Below are positions 39,036 to 46,781 of a stretch of 64,000 bases of DNA, in pieces. The notes below the pieces were generated by a model that was given only the letters and a program-made list of their open reading frames with translations, was not told the origin of the DNA and searched no databases. The stretch lies in NCBI RefSeq assembly GCF_001429785.1, contig NZ_LMJF01000001.1:382367-446366 (forward strand), given 5' to 3'. This DNA is from Lysobacter sp. Root916 (lineage in GTDB: Bacteria; Pseudomonadota; Gammaproteobacteria; Xanthomonadales; Xanthomonadaceae). A program made the position numbers and the translations under genes. The number at the start of each line of letters is the position of its first letter. The first letter of the stretch is position 1.

Positions 39036-39467
39036 ATGCGCTTTCGTTTGTCCGAAACCCCGTTCGACCCGGCCGCCACGCGCGAATGGCTGATGCGCGA
39101 CGAGGCCGGCGCCTACGCCAGTTTCGAAGGCTGGGTGCGCGACCATCATCAAGGGCGGGCGGTGCTGGGTCTGCGCTACGAGAGCTACGCGCTGCTGGCC
39201 GAACGCGAGGGCGAGAAGATCCTGGCCGAGGCGCTGGAGCGCTTCGCGATCGTCGAGGCGCGCTGCGTGCACCGGGTCGGCGAGCTGGGCGTGGGGGAGC
39301 TGGCGGTATGGGTCGGCGTCAGCGCCGCGCATCGCGATGCCGCGTTCGCCGCCTGCCGCTACATCATCGACGAGACCAAGGCGCGGGTGCCGATCTGGAA
39401 GCACGAGCGCTACGCCGAGGGCGACGCGGGCTGGCTGCATCCGGAGCCGCCGCAGGCGCAAGGGTAG
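39036..39467 (+). CDS. moaE: Molybdopterin synthase catalytic subunit
   Basis: The 143 residues show the MoaE signature: GAYASFEGWVRDHHQGRAV, LRYESYALLAE, HRVGELGVGELAVWVG, RDAAFAACRYIIDETKARV and PIWKHERY with the catalytic lysines. It forms a heterotetramer with MoaD and inserts two sulfurs into cyclic pyranopterin monophosphate. Last gene of the moa series; moaB and mog are not in this window. Confidence 0.95.
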   Translation: MRFRLSETPFDPAATREWLMRDEAGAYASFEGWVRDHHQGRAVLGLRYESYALLAEREGEKILAEALERFAIVEARCVHRVGELGVGELAVWVGVSAAHRDAAFAACRYIIDETKARVPIWKHERYAEGDAGWLHPEPPQAQG

Positions 39468-39680
39468 AGTCGTTGTTCGTCGCAAGTGCGAGGACGAGGT
39501 CGCGGCTGACACCGCTCCTACCCCAACGCGAAGAGATTCGGATCATGGCGGAGAGGTGGACGATGCGATGCCGCCAGCCGCGGGCGACGGTCGCGCTGAA
39601 CGCGCTGGCGCTGACGGCGCCCTGGCATCCGCGATTTCTTACCTCAAGCAGGCCTGTGCCTGGAGCTGCGCGGGCTCGCC

Positions 39681-39713
39681 GTCCATGGTTCGACAGGCTC
39701 GCCGCCAACGGCT
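39681..39713. repeat. Degenerate intergenic repeat, copy a
   Basis: GTTCGACAGGCTCGCC within this segment aligns without gaps to GTTCGACCCGCTCACC in 39801-39833, with about 75-80% identity over 33 bp. This type of sequence recurs between genes in xanthomonads. Confidence 0.55.
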
Positions 39714-39800
39714 ATCGGAGTCGCGAGCGGCTTTGCTTGTCTTCCCCCTTTGGAAAAGGGGGACTGAGGGGGATTTGCTTCTACCGCCGCGCGAATCCGC

Positions 39801-39833
39801 GGTCCAGGTTCGACCCGCTCACCACGGACGGCT
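39801..39833. repeat. Degenerate intergenic repeat, copy b
   Basis: Second copy of the sequence at 39681-39713, 120 bp downstream of it and in the same orientation. Confidence 0.55.
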
Positions 39834-39921
39834 CCGGGACGGCTTAAGGCGCGACGGTTCCCGTGCGCAAAAGCGCTGAACCGCTCGGAATCGCCCCATG
39901 AGGCCGCCCCGAAAAGGTGGC

Positions 39922-40023
39922 GGCCCCGCCGGCTGACCTCGGCGCCCGCATCAGTCGATACCGTTGCTGCCTTCCGGCCCTGGCGGGATTTTCGACCTAG
40001 CGTCGCGAGGGGCCGACGGGGCC
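39922..40023 (-). ncRNA. ffs: Signal recognition particle 4.5S-type RNA
   Basis: On the minus strand the sequence carries the Ffh-binding core GGGCCGGAAGGCAGCAACGG with the GGAA tetraloop. The 5' end GGCCCCGTCGGCCCC pairs with the 3' end GCCGGCGGGGCC, giving a closed rod of about 102 nt. It joins Ffh to target membrane proteins to the Sec translocon. Its position beside tRNA-Ser and dnaX is familiar from xanthomonads. Exact ends are by pairing, so they may be off by a few bases. Confidence 0.92.
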
Positions 40024-40100
40024 ACCATAGGACGTGCGCATCTGGCGCGAGACGTGTCGCATGACGCAGCGACAGAATCTGAACGACATAGCTGGAAATC

Positions 40101-40193
40101 TGGCGGAGAGAGCGGGATTCGAACCCGCGAAGCGGGGTTTAGCCGCTTACACACTTTCCAGGCGTGCTCCTTCAACCACTCGGACACCTCTCC
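40101..40193 (-). tRNA. tRNA-Ser (anticodon GGA)
   Basis: This 93-nt class II tRNA lies on the minus strand. The acceptor is GGAGAGG/CTCTCC, the anticodon loop CTGGAAA sits between CACGC and GTGTG (anticodon GGA), and the long variable arm, T-loop GGTTCGAATCC and encoded CCA are present. Confidence 0.97.
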
Positions 40194-40417
40194 GGGCCTG
40201 GGCTGACAGCGACATCCGGTCAGGCTCAGGGCCGGGAATTCTAGCCGTCGCGGCGGTTGTCCACAAGTCGCGGCGTCGCGGTGGCGGCCGTCGCGAACGT
40301 CCGTGGCACAATGGAGCGATCCGTTCCCGCGCCGCGCCGGCCGCTGCGACAGGGCCTACGGCCGCGGCGCGCGGCGGTACCGACGCAAGCAAGCACACGA
40401 CGCAACCAAAGGGTCCG

Positions 40418-42325
40418 ATGTCCTACCTCGTCCTCGCCCGTAAATGGCGCCCCAAGCGTTTCGCCGAACTGGTCGGGCAGGAGCATGTGGTGCGCGCGCT
40501 GACCAATGCGCTGGATTCCGGTCGCGTCCACCACGCCTTCCTGTTCACCGGCACCCGCGGCGTGGGCAAGACCACGATCGCGCGCATCTTCGCCAAGTCG
40601 CTGAACTGCGAGCGCGGCACCTCGGCCGACCCCTGCGGCGAGTGCAACTCCTGCCGCGACATCGATGCCGGCCGCTTCATCGACCTGCTCGAGATCGACG
40701 CCGCCAGCAACACCGGCGTCGACGACGTGCGCGAGGTGATCGACAACGCCCAGTACATGCCCAGCCGCGGGCGGGTCAAGGTCTACCTGATCGACGAAGT
40801 GCACATGCTCTCCAAGTCGGCCTTCAACGCCCTGTTGAAGACGCTGGAAGAGCCGCCCGGCCACGTCAAATTTCTGCTCGCCACCACCGACCCGCAGAAG
40901 CTGCCGGTGACGGTGCTGTCGCGCTGCCTGCAGTTCAACCTCAAGCGCCTGGACGAGGCCCAGATCTCGGGCCAGATCGGTCGCATCCTCGAGGCCGAGG
41001 GCATCGCCGCCGAGCCCGGCGCGATCCGCCAGCTCAGCAAGGCCGCCGATGGCAGCCTGCGCGACGGTCTGTCGCTGCTGGACCAGGCCATCGCCTACAC
41101 CGGCGGCCAGCTCAGCGACGGCGCGGTCGCGACCATGCTGGGCACGGTCGACCGTACCCGCGTCGGCGCGCTGCTGCAGGCCCTGGCCGACGGCAACGGC
41201 CACGCGCTGCTGGCCGAGGTCGCGGCCCTGGCCGAATTCTCGCCCGATTGGGGCGGGGTGCTGGACACCTTGAGCGAGGCCCTGCACCGCGTACAGGTGC
41301 GTCAGCTGGTGCCCGAGGCGCCGATGGAGACCGACGGCGTCGACGTCGACGCGCTGGCCGCGCGGCTGCGTCCCGAGGTCGTGCAGTTGTGGTACCAGAT
41401 GGCGCTCAACGGCCGCCGCGATCTGCCGCTGGCGCCCAGCGCGCGCGCCGGTTTCGAAATGAGCGTGCTGCGCATGCTGGCCTTCCGTCCCGCGGCCAGC
41501 GAGGACGGGCGCGGTGCTGCGCCCGCAGCGTCCGGCGCGGGCGAGAGCGTGCGCGGCTCCGGCGCCGCCGCGGCGGCCGCCGCCCTGGCCGAGCCGCAAA
41601 CACGCGCCGCGCCGCCGGCGTCGCCGTTCGACGAGCGTCCCGCCCCCCCCTCGCGCGCCGAACCGGTGCGGACGGAAGCGCCCCGAATGGAGGCGCGCCA
41701 GATAGAAACGCCCCCGATAGAAACGCCCCGAATTGAAGTGCCTCGCATCGAAGCGCCGCGAGCGGAAGCGACCAGTGCACAGGCAGCGCGCAACGACGTG
41801 CCCTGGGCGGAGCCGCCCGAGGTAGTCGCACCGCCACGCCGTCCGCCTGCACCGCCGGAACCGGTCGCGGCGCGCGACGCCGCGACCGCGTACGCCGCGC
41901 CGCCCGCGGCCGCGTCGCGCAGCGGCGGCGCCGGCATCGCCGATGCCGAGGCCTGGCACGACCTGGTCGCCAGCAGCGGCCTGCGCGGTCCGGCCCGTTT
42001 GCTGGCCGAGCACGCCGGCTTCATCGCCTACGCCGACGGCGCGCTGCGCCTGTCGCTGTCCGCCGACGACGATCACTTGCGCGCGCCGGCCCTGATCCAA
42101 ATGGTCGCCGACGCCTTGGCGCCGCGCCTGGGCGTGGCCCCGCAGATCCGTTTCGAATCCGCCCAGTCCAGCGAGTCGCTGCGCGAGCGCAACGAGCGCG
42201 CGCGCGATCAGCGCCAGTCCTCGGCCGAGGACGCGTTCATGAACGATCCCGACGTGCAGCGCCTGATCTCGCAGCACGGCGCGCGTGTCGTACCGGATTC
42301 GATCCGTCCCTTCGACGAGGCTTGA
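40418..42325 (+). CDS. dnaX: DNA polymerase III gamma/tau subunit
   Basis: The 635-residue tau protein starts MSYLVLARKWRPKRFAELVG. Its AAA+ clamp-loader domain has Walker A GTRGVGKTT, the zinc-binding cysteines of CERGTSADPCGECNSC and the sensor KLPVTVLSRCLQFNL. Domain III ends near residue 360, followed by a long Pro/Ala/Glu linker and the tau-specific C-terminal domains from about residue 505. A run of eight C (41643-41650) lies in the linker. A -1 shift there would end after 28 codons (439 residues in all), close to the size of E. coli gamma. ybaB and recR follow, as in many bacteria. Confidence 0.95.
   Translation: MSYLVLARKWRPKRFAELVGQEHVVRALTNALDSGRVHHAFLFTGTRGVGKTTIARIFAKSLNCERGTSADPCGECNSCRDIDAGRFIDLLEIDAASNTGVDDVREVIDNAQYMPSRGRVKVYLIDEVHMLSKSAFNALLKTLEEPPGHVKFLLATTDPQKLPVTVLSRCLQFNLKRLDEAQISGQIGRILEAEGIAAEPGAIRQLSKAADGSLRDGLSLLDQAIAYTGGQLSDGAVATMLGTVDRTRVGALLQALADGNGHALLAEVAALAEFSPDWGGVLDTLSEALHRVQVRQLVPEAPMETDGVDVDALAARLRPEVVQLWYQMALNGRRDLPLAPSARAGFEMSVLRMLAFRPAASEDGRGAAPAASGAGESVRGSGAAAAAAALAEPQTRAAPPASPFDERPAPPSRAEPVRTEAPRMEARQIETPPIETPRIEVPRIEAPRAEATSAQAARNDVPWAEPPEVVAPPRRPPAPPEPVAARDAATAYAAPPAAASRSGGAGIADAEAWHDLVASSGLRGPARLLAEHAGFIAYADGALRLSLSADDDHLRAPALIQMVADALAPRLGVAPQIRFESAQSSESLRERNERARDQRQSSAEDAFMNDPDVQRLISQHGARVVPDSIRPFDEA
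41643..41650 (+). promoter_or_regulatory. C8 homopolymer in dnaX, candidate slippage site
   Basis: Eight C occupy codons Ala-Pro-Pro (frame-0 codons gCC, CCC, CCC). Both alternative frames stop soon after, the -1 frame at 41736 and the +1 frame at 41705. Whether polymerase or ribosome slips here is not known; the position just past domain III is what makes it notable. Confidence 0.35.
41675..41779 (+). repeat. 15-bp tandem repeat in the dnaX linker
   Basis: Seven tandem 15-bp units encode a degenerate five-residue repeat of the type Glu-Ala/Thr/Val-Pro-Arg/Pro-Ile (for example IETPPIETPRIEVPRIEAP). The last unit is most degenerate. It uses ATA, a rare codon in this GC-rich genome. Copy number may vary between strains, changing the length of the tau linker. 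Confidence 0.8.
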
Positions 42326-42414
42326 GGACGGCCCCGGCCGGCCCTATTCCAGTGTCATCGCGTCGCGCCCGCGCGCGACGCCGCTCCCCATCACCACGAG
42401 ACAGGTAGACCACC

Positions 42415-42735
42415 ATGCGCGGCAACATCGCCCAACTCATGCAACAAGCGCAGAAGATGCAGGAAAACGTGCAGCGCGCCCAGGAAGAACTGGCCAAGAT
42501 CGAAGTCACCGGCAACGCCGGCGGCGGCATGGTCAGCGTGACCATCACCGGCCGCATGGAGTGCCGCAAGGTGCGCATCGATCCCAGCGTGCTCAGCGAT
42601 CCGGAAATGGCCGAGGATCTGGTCGCGGCCGCGTTCAACGACGCCGTCAACAAGGTCAACGCCGAATCGCAGGCCAAGATGTCCGCCGCCACCGCCGGCA
42701 TGCCGATTCCGCCCGGCATGAAGATGCCGTTCTGA
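42415..42735 (+). CDS. ybaB: YbaB/EbfC family nucleoid-associated protein
   Basis: The 106 residues show the YbaB pattern: helical [20 protein letters not shown], the central [14 protein letters not shown] and [20 protein letters not shown], and the Gly/Pro-rich tail IPPGMKMPF. The protein forms dimers that bind DNA. It lies between dnaX and recR, a conserved gene order. Confidence 0.95.
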   Translation: MRGNIAQLMQQAQKMQENVQRAQEELAKIEVTGNAGGGMVSVTITGRMECRKVRIDPSVLSDPEMAEDLVAAAFNDAVNKVNAESQAKMSAATAGMPIPPGMKMPF

Positions 42736-42754
42736 GTCGCCGGAACGCATCTCC

Positions 42755-42991
42755 ATGAACCTGCATCTGGGTATCACCGCCGGCTTGATCGCCTCGGGCC
42801 TGCTCGGCCTGGACCTGTACACGACCTGGGCGATCTGGCGCGAGCCGGACCTGACCGGCGCGCAGAAGGGCCTGCAGTCGGCCTTCGTCTGGCTGCTGCC
42901 GCTGTTGGGCGCGATCGTTTGCCTCAACGTCGTGCGCGCGATGAATCGCGAGCCGACGCCGCGCAGCACTTCGTTCACGCCGTCCGAGTGA
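42755..42991 (+). CDS. Small two-helix membrane protein between ybaB and recR
   Basis: The 78 residues contain two hydrophobic helices (about 6-28 and 43-62) with a polar loop ([14 protein letters not shown]) and a Ser/Thr/Pro tail. It starts 19 bp after ybaB and ends 10 bp before recR on the same strand, so it is cotranscribed with both. In E. coli ybaB and recR are adjacent, so this gene is an insertion in the block. No family is recognised. Confidence 0.75.
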   Translation: MNLHLGITAGLIASGLLGLDLYTTWAIWREPDLTGAQKGLQSAFVWLLPLLGAIVCLNVVRAMNREPTPRSTSFTPSE

Positions 42992-43001
42992 GTTCGCCGG
43001 C

Positions 43002-43598
43002 ATGAGCAGCGCGCTGCTGGAACAACTGATCGAGGCCTTCCGGGTGCTGCCCGGCGTGGGCCAGAAATCGGCCCAGCGCATGGCCTACCACGTGCTCGAG
43101 CGCGAGCGCGCCGGTGGTCAGCGGTTGTCGAACGCGCTTGCCGAGGCGATCGAACACGTAGGCCATTGCAGCCGCTGCCGCGACTTCAGCGAGACCGAGG
43201 TCTGCGCCACCTGCGCCAGCGCCGCGCGCGACGCCCACCTGCTGTGCGCGGTGGAGTCGCCCGCCGACCGTCTCGCGATCGAGCAGGCCACCGGCTACCG
43301 CGGCCTGTACTTCGTGCTGCAGGGCCGGCTCAGTCCGCTCGACGGCATCGGTCCGCGCGAACTCGGCCTGGACGGCCTGGCCGCGCGCCTAGCCGAGGGC
43401 GAAGTGCAGGAACTGATCGTCGCCACCAACCCCACCGTCGAAGGCGAGGCCACCGCGCACTACCTGGCCCAGCTCGCGCGCCAGCACGGCGTGCGCCCCA
43501 GCCGGCTCGCGCATGGCGTGCCCTTGGGCGGCGAACTCGAATACGTCGACCGCGGCACCCTGTCGCACGCCTTCGGCAGCCGCAGTGAGATGGGTTGA
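43002..43598 (+). CDS. recR: Recombination mediator RecR
   Basis: The 198 residues begin with a helix-hairpin-helix region ([18 protein letters not shown]). A C4 zinc finger follows (Cys56, Cys59, Cys68, Cys71) and then a Toprim domain with [15 protein letters not shown] and [17 protein letters not shown]. The Walker-like C-terminal part is [16 protein letters not shown]. RecR helps RecFO load RecA on gapped DNA. Third gene of the dnaX-ybaB-recR block. Confidence 0.97.
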   Translation: MSSALLEQLIEAFRVLPGVGQKSAQRMAYHVLERERAGGQRLSNALAEAIEHVGHCSRCRDFSETEVCATCASAARDAHLLCAVESPADRLAIEQATGYRGLYFVLQGRLSPLDGIGPRELGLDGLAARLAEGEVQELIVATNPTVEGEATAHYLAQLARQHGVRPSRLAHGVPLGGELEYVDRGTLSHAFGSRSEMG

Positions 43599-43609
43599 AG
43601 CAGGGAATG

Positions 43610-43698
43610 GGGAATCGGGAATGGAGAATCGCTAGAGCGAAAACCGAAGCTCTCTACGTTGTATCTTTACGATTCCCTATTCTCCATTCCCGATTCCC
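43610..43698. repeat. 20-bp perfect inverted repeat between recR and the HIT gene
   Basis: The left arm 43610-43629 (GGGAATCGGGAATGGAGAAT) is the exact complement of the right arm 43679-43698, separated by 49 bp. Related GGGAATGGG sequence adjoins the left arm. Such GGGAATCGGG palindromes occur between genes in related bacteria and may be MITE-like. The right arm ends 9 bp before the next start codon. Confidence 0.85.
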
Positions 43699-43707
43699 GG
43701 CCCTGCC

Positions 43708-44061
43708 ATGACCGACCCCACCATCTTCGGCAAGATCATCCGCCGCGAAATCCCCGCCGATATCGTCTACGAAGACGACGACCTGATCGCGTTCCGCGAT
43801 ATCGCTCCGCAGGCGCCGGTGCACGTGCTGTTCGTGCCCAAGACCCACGTGCCCACCCTTAACGACCTGCAGCCCGAACAGGCCGAAGTGGTCGGCCGCC
43901 TCGCGCATGCCGCGGCGGCGTACGCCCAGCGCGAAGGTTTCGCAGAGGACGGCTACCGCATCGTCATGAACTGCAACGGCGACGGCGGCCAGACCGTGTT
44001 CCAGATCCACCTGCATCTGCTGGCCGGCGCCCAGCTTGGGCGCTTCGGTACGCCGCGCTGA
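43708..44061 (+). CDS. HIT-family (HINT-like) nucleotide hydrolase with altered first histidine
   Basis: The 117 residues match the small HINT branch: IFGKIIRREIPADIVYEDDD, VHVLFVPKTHVPTLNDL, YRIVMNCNGDGGQTVFQIHLHLLAG. The usual His-x-His-x-His triad reads Gln99-Ile-His101-Leu-His103, so the first His is Gln while the nucleophile position His101 is kept. HINT enzymes hydrolyse purine nucleoside phosphoramidates. Ordinary start with no clear ribosome site because a palindrome arm ends 9 bases before it. Confidence 0.9.
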   Translation: MTDPTIFGKIIRREIPADIVYEDDDLIAFRDIAPQAPVHVLFVPKTHVPTLNDLQPEQAEVVGRLAHAAAAYAQREGFAEDGYRIVMNCNGDGGQTVFQIHLHLLAGAQLGRFGTPR

Positions 44062-44248
44062 CGGAAAGATCCTGGCGCTCTGTGCGAGCGGCATCAGACA
44101 GGGATTTCTTTCGATCCCAAGCCGCGATCGCTGTGTCGGGCATGCGCCGTGGTTTGGAGCTCAATCGCGGCTTACGCCGCTCCCACAGTGCGTGCGGACG
44201 CGATCATCGCCGCGACTTGGGCGACGTGCATCGTGCGAAGACGCAAAC

Positions 44249-44278
44249 GAAAACGCCCGGAAATCCCGGGCGTTTTCC
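44249..44278. terminator. Bidirectional intrinsic terminator downstream of the HIT and slp genes
   Basis: AAAACGCCCGG and CCGGGCGTTTT pair around AAATC, with A and T runs on the two sides. It lies 24 bp beyond the end of the minus-strand slp gene and can also stop plus-strand readthrough. Confidence 0.88.
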
Positions 44279-44301
44279 TTATCCGCGCGATGCGGCTGGC
44301 A

Positions 44302-44802
44302 TTACCACCAACCCCACCACGGCCACGGCGCCGGACGCGTCATCACCACGTCGACCTGTTCGCGCACCGGCCACAGGTAGACCACTTCGGCGTCGACGAT
44401 CGGGAAGCGGTAGTCGTACTGGCCGATGCGGCGGTTCTCGTAGCCGCTGATGCGACCGGTGAAGGTCACTTCGCGGTTCTTCTCGAACAAGGCCGGATCG
44501 TAGAAGCCGGTACGGCAGGCCAGGAAGCGGCCGCCGATGTCGTCGTTGGCCCAGTAGGGGCGTCCGCTGCTGCCCAGGCGGGTGGAGATCATCACGAAGC
44601 AGGTGCGGTTGGCCTGCGGGTCGACCTCGACCACGCGGCCGCCCCAGCGCACGGTCGCGCCGGTGCTGTCGTTGGCGGTGGCGTCGGCCGGTGTGATTGG
44701 ATTGAACGCGCCCTGCAGCGGTTGCGGCTGGGTCGCGCAGGCGGCCAGCAGGCCGACGCTCGCGGCCAGCAGGACCAGGCGGGGGGTAAGACGGATGCTC
44801 AT
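44302..44802 (-). CDS. slp: Slp-family outer membrane lipoprotein
   Basis: The 166 residues begin with a lipoprotein signal ending in the lipobox LLAAC (Cys22). The Slp domain follows, with ATVRWGGRVVEVDPQANRTC, FLACRTGFYDPALFEKNREV and GYENRRIGQYDYRFPIVDAEV. Slp proteins are outer membrane lipoproteins expressed under starvation or stress in E. coli. A Trp/Pro-rich tail ends the protein. The start overlaps the stop of the tgpA-like gene by 4 bases. Confidence 0.85.
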   Translation of the reverse strand: MSIRLTPRLVLLAASVGLLAACATQPQPLQGAFNPITPADATANDSTGATVRWGGRVVEVDPQANRTCFVMISTRLGSSGRPYWANDDIGGRFLACRTGFYDPALFEKNREVTFTGRISGYENRRIGQYDYRFPIVDAEVVYLWPVREQVDVVMTRPAPWPWWGWW

Positions 44803-46781
44803 CGGCCTTCTCCATTAGGGCCCGGGCGATGCGCGCGCAGCGCCCTGATCAATTCGCGCTTCTCACGGGCGTCGCGCCGCCCGGGTTCCGCAACAGCGTA
44901 CCGCCAATCGGCGAAACGGTGGCTGAGCGCCGCCAGCGCCGGGGCCAGGTCCGGTCGGCTGCGGGCCACCCGGTCGGCCCAGTTCTGGGCCGGCTCGTGC
45001 GGTTCGCGCGCCAGACCCAGGCGGCCGTAGCGGCGGCCGAGCGCGTGCCAGGCGCGCAGGACCGGGTCGCGTTCGCGCTGGCCACGGCTGCTCAGCCACA
45101 CCATCCACAGCAGGGTAAGGCCCGCGGTCACACCGAATAAGGCTACCAGGCGGCTCGTGTCGAGCCTGTCGATGCCCAGCGGCTGGAGCAGGCTTTGTTG
45201 GCGCTTGGCGTCGAAGCCGAGCACGAAGTCGTTCCAGCCACGCCGGGCCCAGTCGCCGAGGTTGAAGATCGGCGTGGCCATGGTCAGCCCGCCGAGCAGG
45301 TTGGCGCCCGGGGCGCGCTCGGCGAGGGTGTCGTAGACGCGCTCGGGCGCGACCGCGGCGGTCGGGTCCACCCGCACCCAGCCGCGCTGCGGCAGCCAGA
45401 CCTCGGCCCAGGCGTGCGCGTCGGAGCGGCGCACCAGCCAGTAGTCGCCGAACGGATTGCGATAGCCGCCGGCATAACCGGTGACCACGCGCGCCGGGAT
45501 GCCGGCGTTGCGCATCAGCACCACGAAGGACGAACTGAAGTGTTCGCAGTAGCCGGCTTTGTAGTCGAACAGGAATTCGTCGACCGCATGCCGCCCGGGC
45601 AGGGGCGTGTCCAGGGTGTAGGCGAATTCGCGATGGACCCAGTCCAGCGCGCGTTGTACGAAGGCTGCGTCGTTGCCGCCGAGCTCGCGGCGCCACCGCT
45701 GCGCCAGCGCGCGCGTACGTGGGTTGTAGCCTTCAGGCAGACGCAGCGCGGCATCGCGCAACACGCTGTGCAGTTGAGGCTGATATCGCGCGGGCGGTGC
45801 CGAGCGCAGCCTCCAGCGAGTGAGCGAGGTCAAGGGGCGAGCCGTGTACAGACCGTGATCGATCGACAGTCGGGTGCCGGGCGGCGCCGCCAATGGCAGG
45901 TCGAGAGCGACCAACTGTCGGCCGTCGGTCGGTTCGAACTCGATTTCGTAGTCCCAACGCACCTCACCCGACTGCGTCTGGGCCGGCGGCAGACCACGGT
46001 ACCAGAGCGGCTGAGTCCATTCGCGACCATCGAAATCCCACAGCACCGGACCGCGCCAGTACATCTGCGACGGACGCGGCATGGCGCCGTTGAAACGCAC
46101 GCGCAGGGTCGGCGTTTCGTCGTTCATCAACTCAGCCCAGCCGCCCGGGGTCATGCTGCCGGACAGGCCGGGCCGGCTCAGCGAGCGGTCGGGCACGCCC
46201 CACAATGGGGTGCCCAGACGCGGAAACAGCCAGAACGCCGCCAGCGCCAACGGCAGGCCGATCGCGACCAGACGCGCGATCCCGGCCAGGCGCTGCCAAT
46301 GGCCGAGCCGACGCACGCGTTCGCCGGATTCGAACTCGGCCAGGCGCTGCAGCGTCGCCAGTGCCAGCAGCGCCGCGATCAGGCCCAACACCAGCGACAA
46401 GGGCCCCTGGTCGAGCAGGAAGGTACCGAACGGCGCGAACAGGGCGAAGCCGATCAGGCTGCGCGCATCGCGCAGGGTCGAGGTTTCGGCGGGCTTGATC
46501 GCGAGCATCGCCGCGAGCAGCGCGCAGCCGGTGTCGCGGCCGATGCCGAAGTTCATCTGCATCATCACCGCGCCGATCAGCACCAGCGCCAGCAGCGCGC
46601 GCACCACGAAGTTGAGCGGGCGGCGCCAGGCCAGCAGCGCGATCGCGATGCCGCAGGCGGCGATCAGCGCGGCCAGCAGCGGCGTGAGCTGCAACAGCAG
46701 CGGCAGCATGCACGCGGCTGCGGTCGACAGGGTCCAGGCCCGGCTGCCCGAATCCAGCAAGGGCGAGTTCGACTTAGGCAT
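44799..46781 (-). CDS. tgpA: TgpA-like membrane transglutaminase
   Basis: The 660 residues begin with a cluster of membrane helices (about residues 20-195). A periplasmic transglutaminase-like domain follows, with the cysteine in AGYCEHFSSSFVVLMRNAG, the histidine in DAHAWAEVWLP and the aspartate in WVRVDPTAAV. A further helix and a C-terminal cytoplasmic DUF4129-like tail complete the protein. In Pseudomonas aeruginosa TgpA is essential and associated with the cell envelope. It is part of a moxR-DUF58-tgpA operon and overlaps both neighbours (8 bp with DUF58, 4 bp with slp). Confidence 0.9.
   Translation of the reverse strand: MPKSNSPLLDSGSRAWTLSTAAACMLPLLLQLTPLLAALIAACGIAIALLAWRRPLNFVVRALLALVLIGAVMMQMNFGIGRDTGCALLAAMLAIKPAETSTLRDARSLIGFALFAPFGTFLLDQGPLSLVLGLIAALLALATLQRLAEFESGERVRRLGHWQRLAGIARLVAIGLPLALAAFWLFPRLGTPLWGVPDRSLSRPGLSGSMTPGGWAELMNDETPTLRVRFNGAMPRPSQMYWRGPVLWDFDGREWTQPLWYRGLPPAQTQSGEVRWDYEIEFEPTDGRQLVALDLPLAAPPGTRLSIDHGLYTARPLTSLTRWRLRSAPPARYQPQLHSVLRDAALRLPEGYNPRTRALAQRWRRELGGNDAAFVQRALDWVHREFAYTLDTPLPGRHAVDEFLFDYKAGYCEHFSSSFVVLMRNAGIPARVVTGYAGGYRNPFGDYWLVRRSDAHAWAEVWLPQRGWVRVDPTAAVAPERVYDTLAERAPGANLLGGLTMATPIFNLGDWARRGWNDFVLGFDAKRQQSLLQPLGIDRLDTSRLVALFGVTAGLTLLWMVWLSSRGQRERDPVLRAWHALGRRYGRLGLAREPHEPAQNWADRVARSRPDLAPALAALSHRFADWRYAVAEPGRRDAREKRELIRALRAHRPGPNGEGR

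Larger units (their letters stand above)
39468..39921. other. Intergenic region with degenerate repeats between moaE and the SRP RNA
   Basis: No gene is seen. The stretch holds two related 33-bp sequences (39681-39713 and 39801-39833) and a C-rich/G-rich palindrome-like segment near 39733-39776 (CCCCCTTT then AAAGGGGGACTGAGGGGG). These are typical of dispersed intergenic repeats. Confidence 0.5.
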
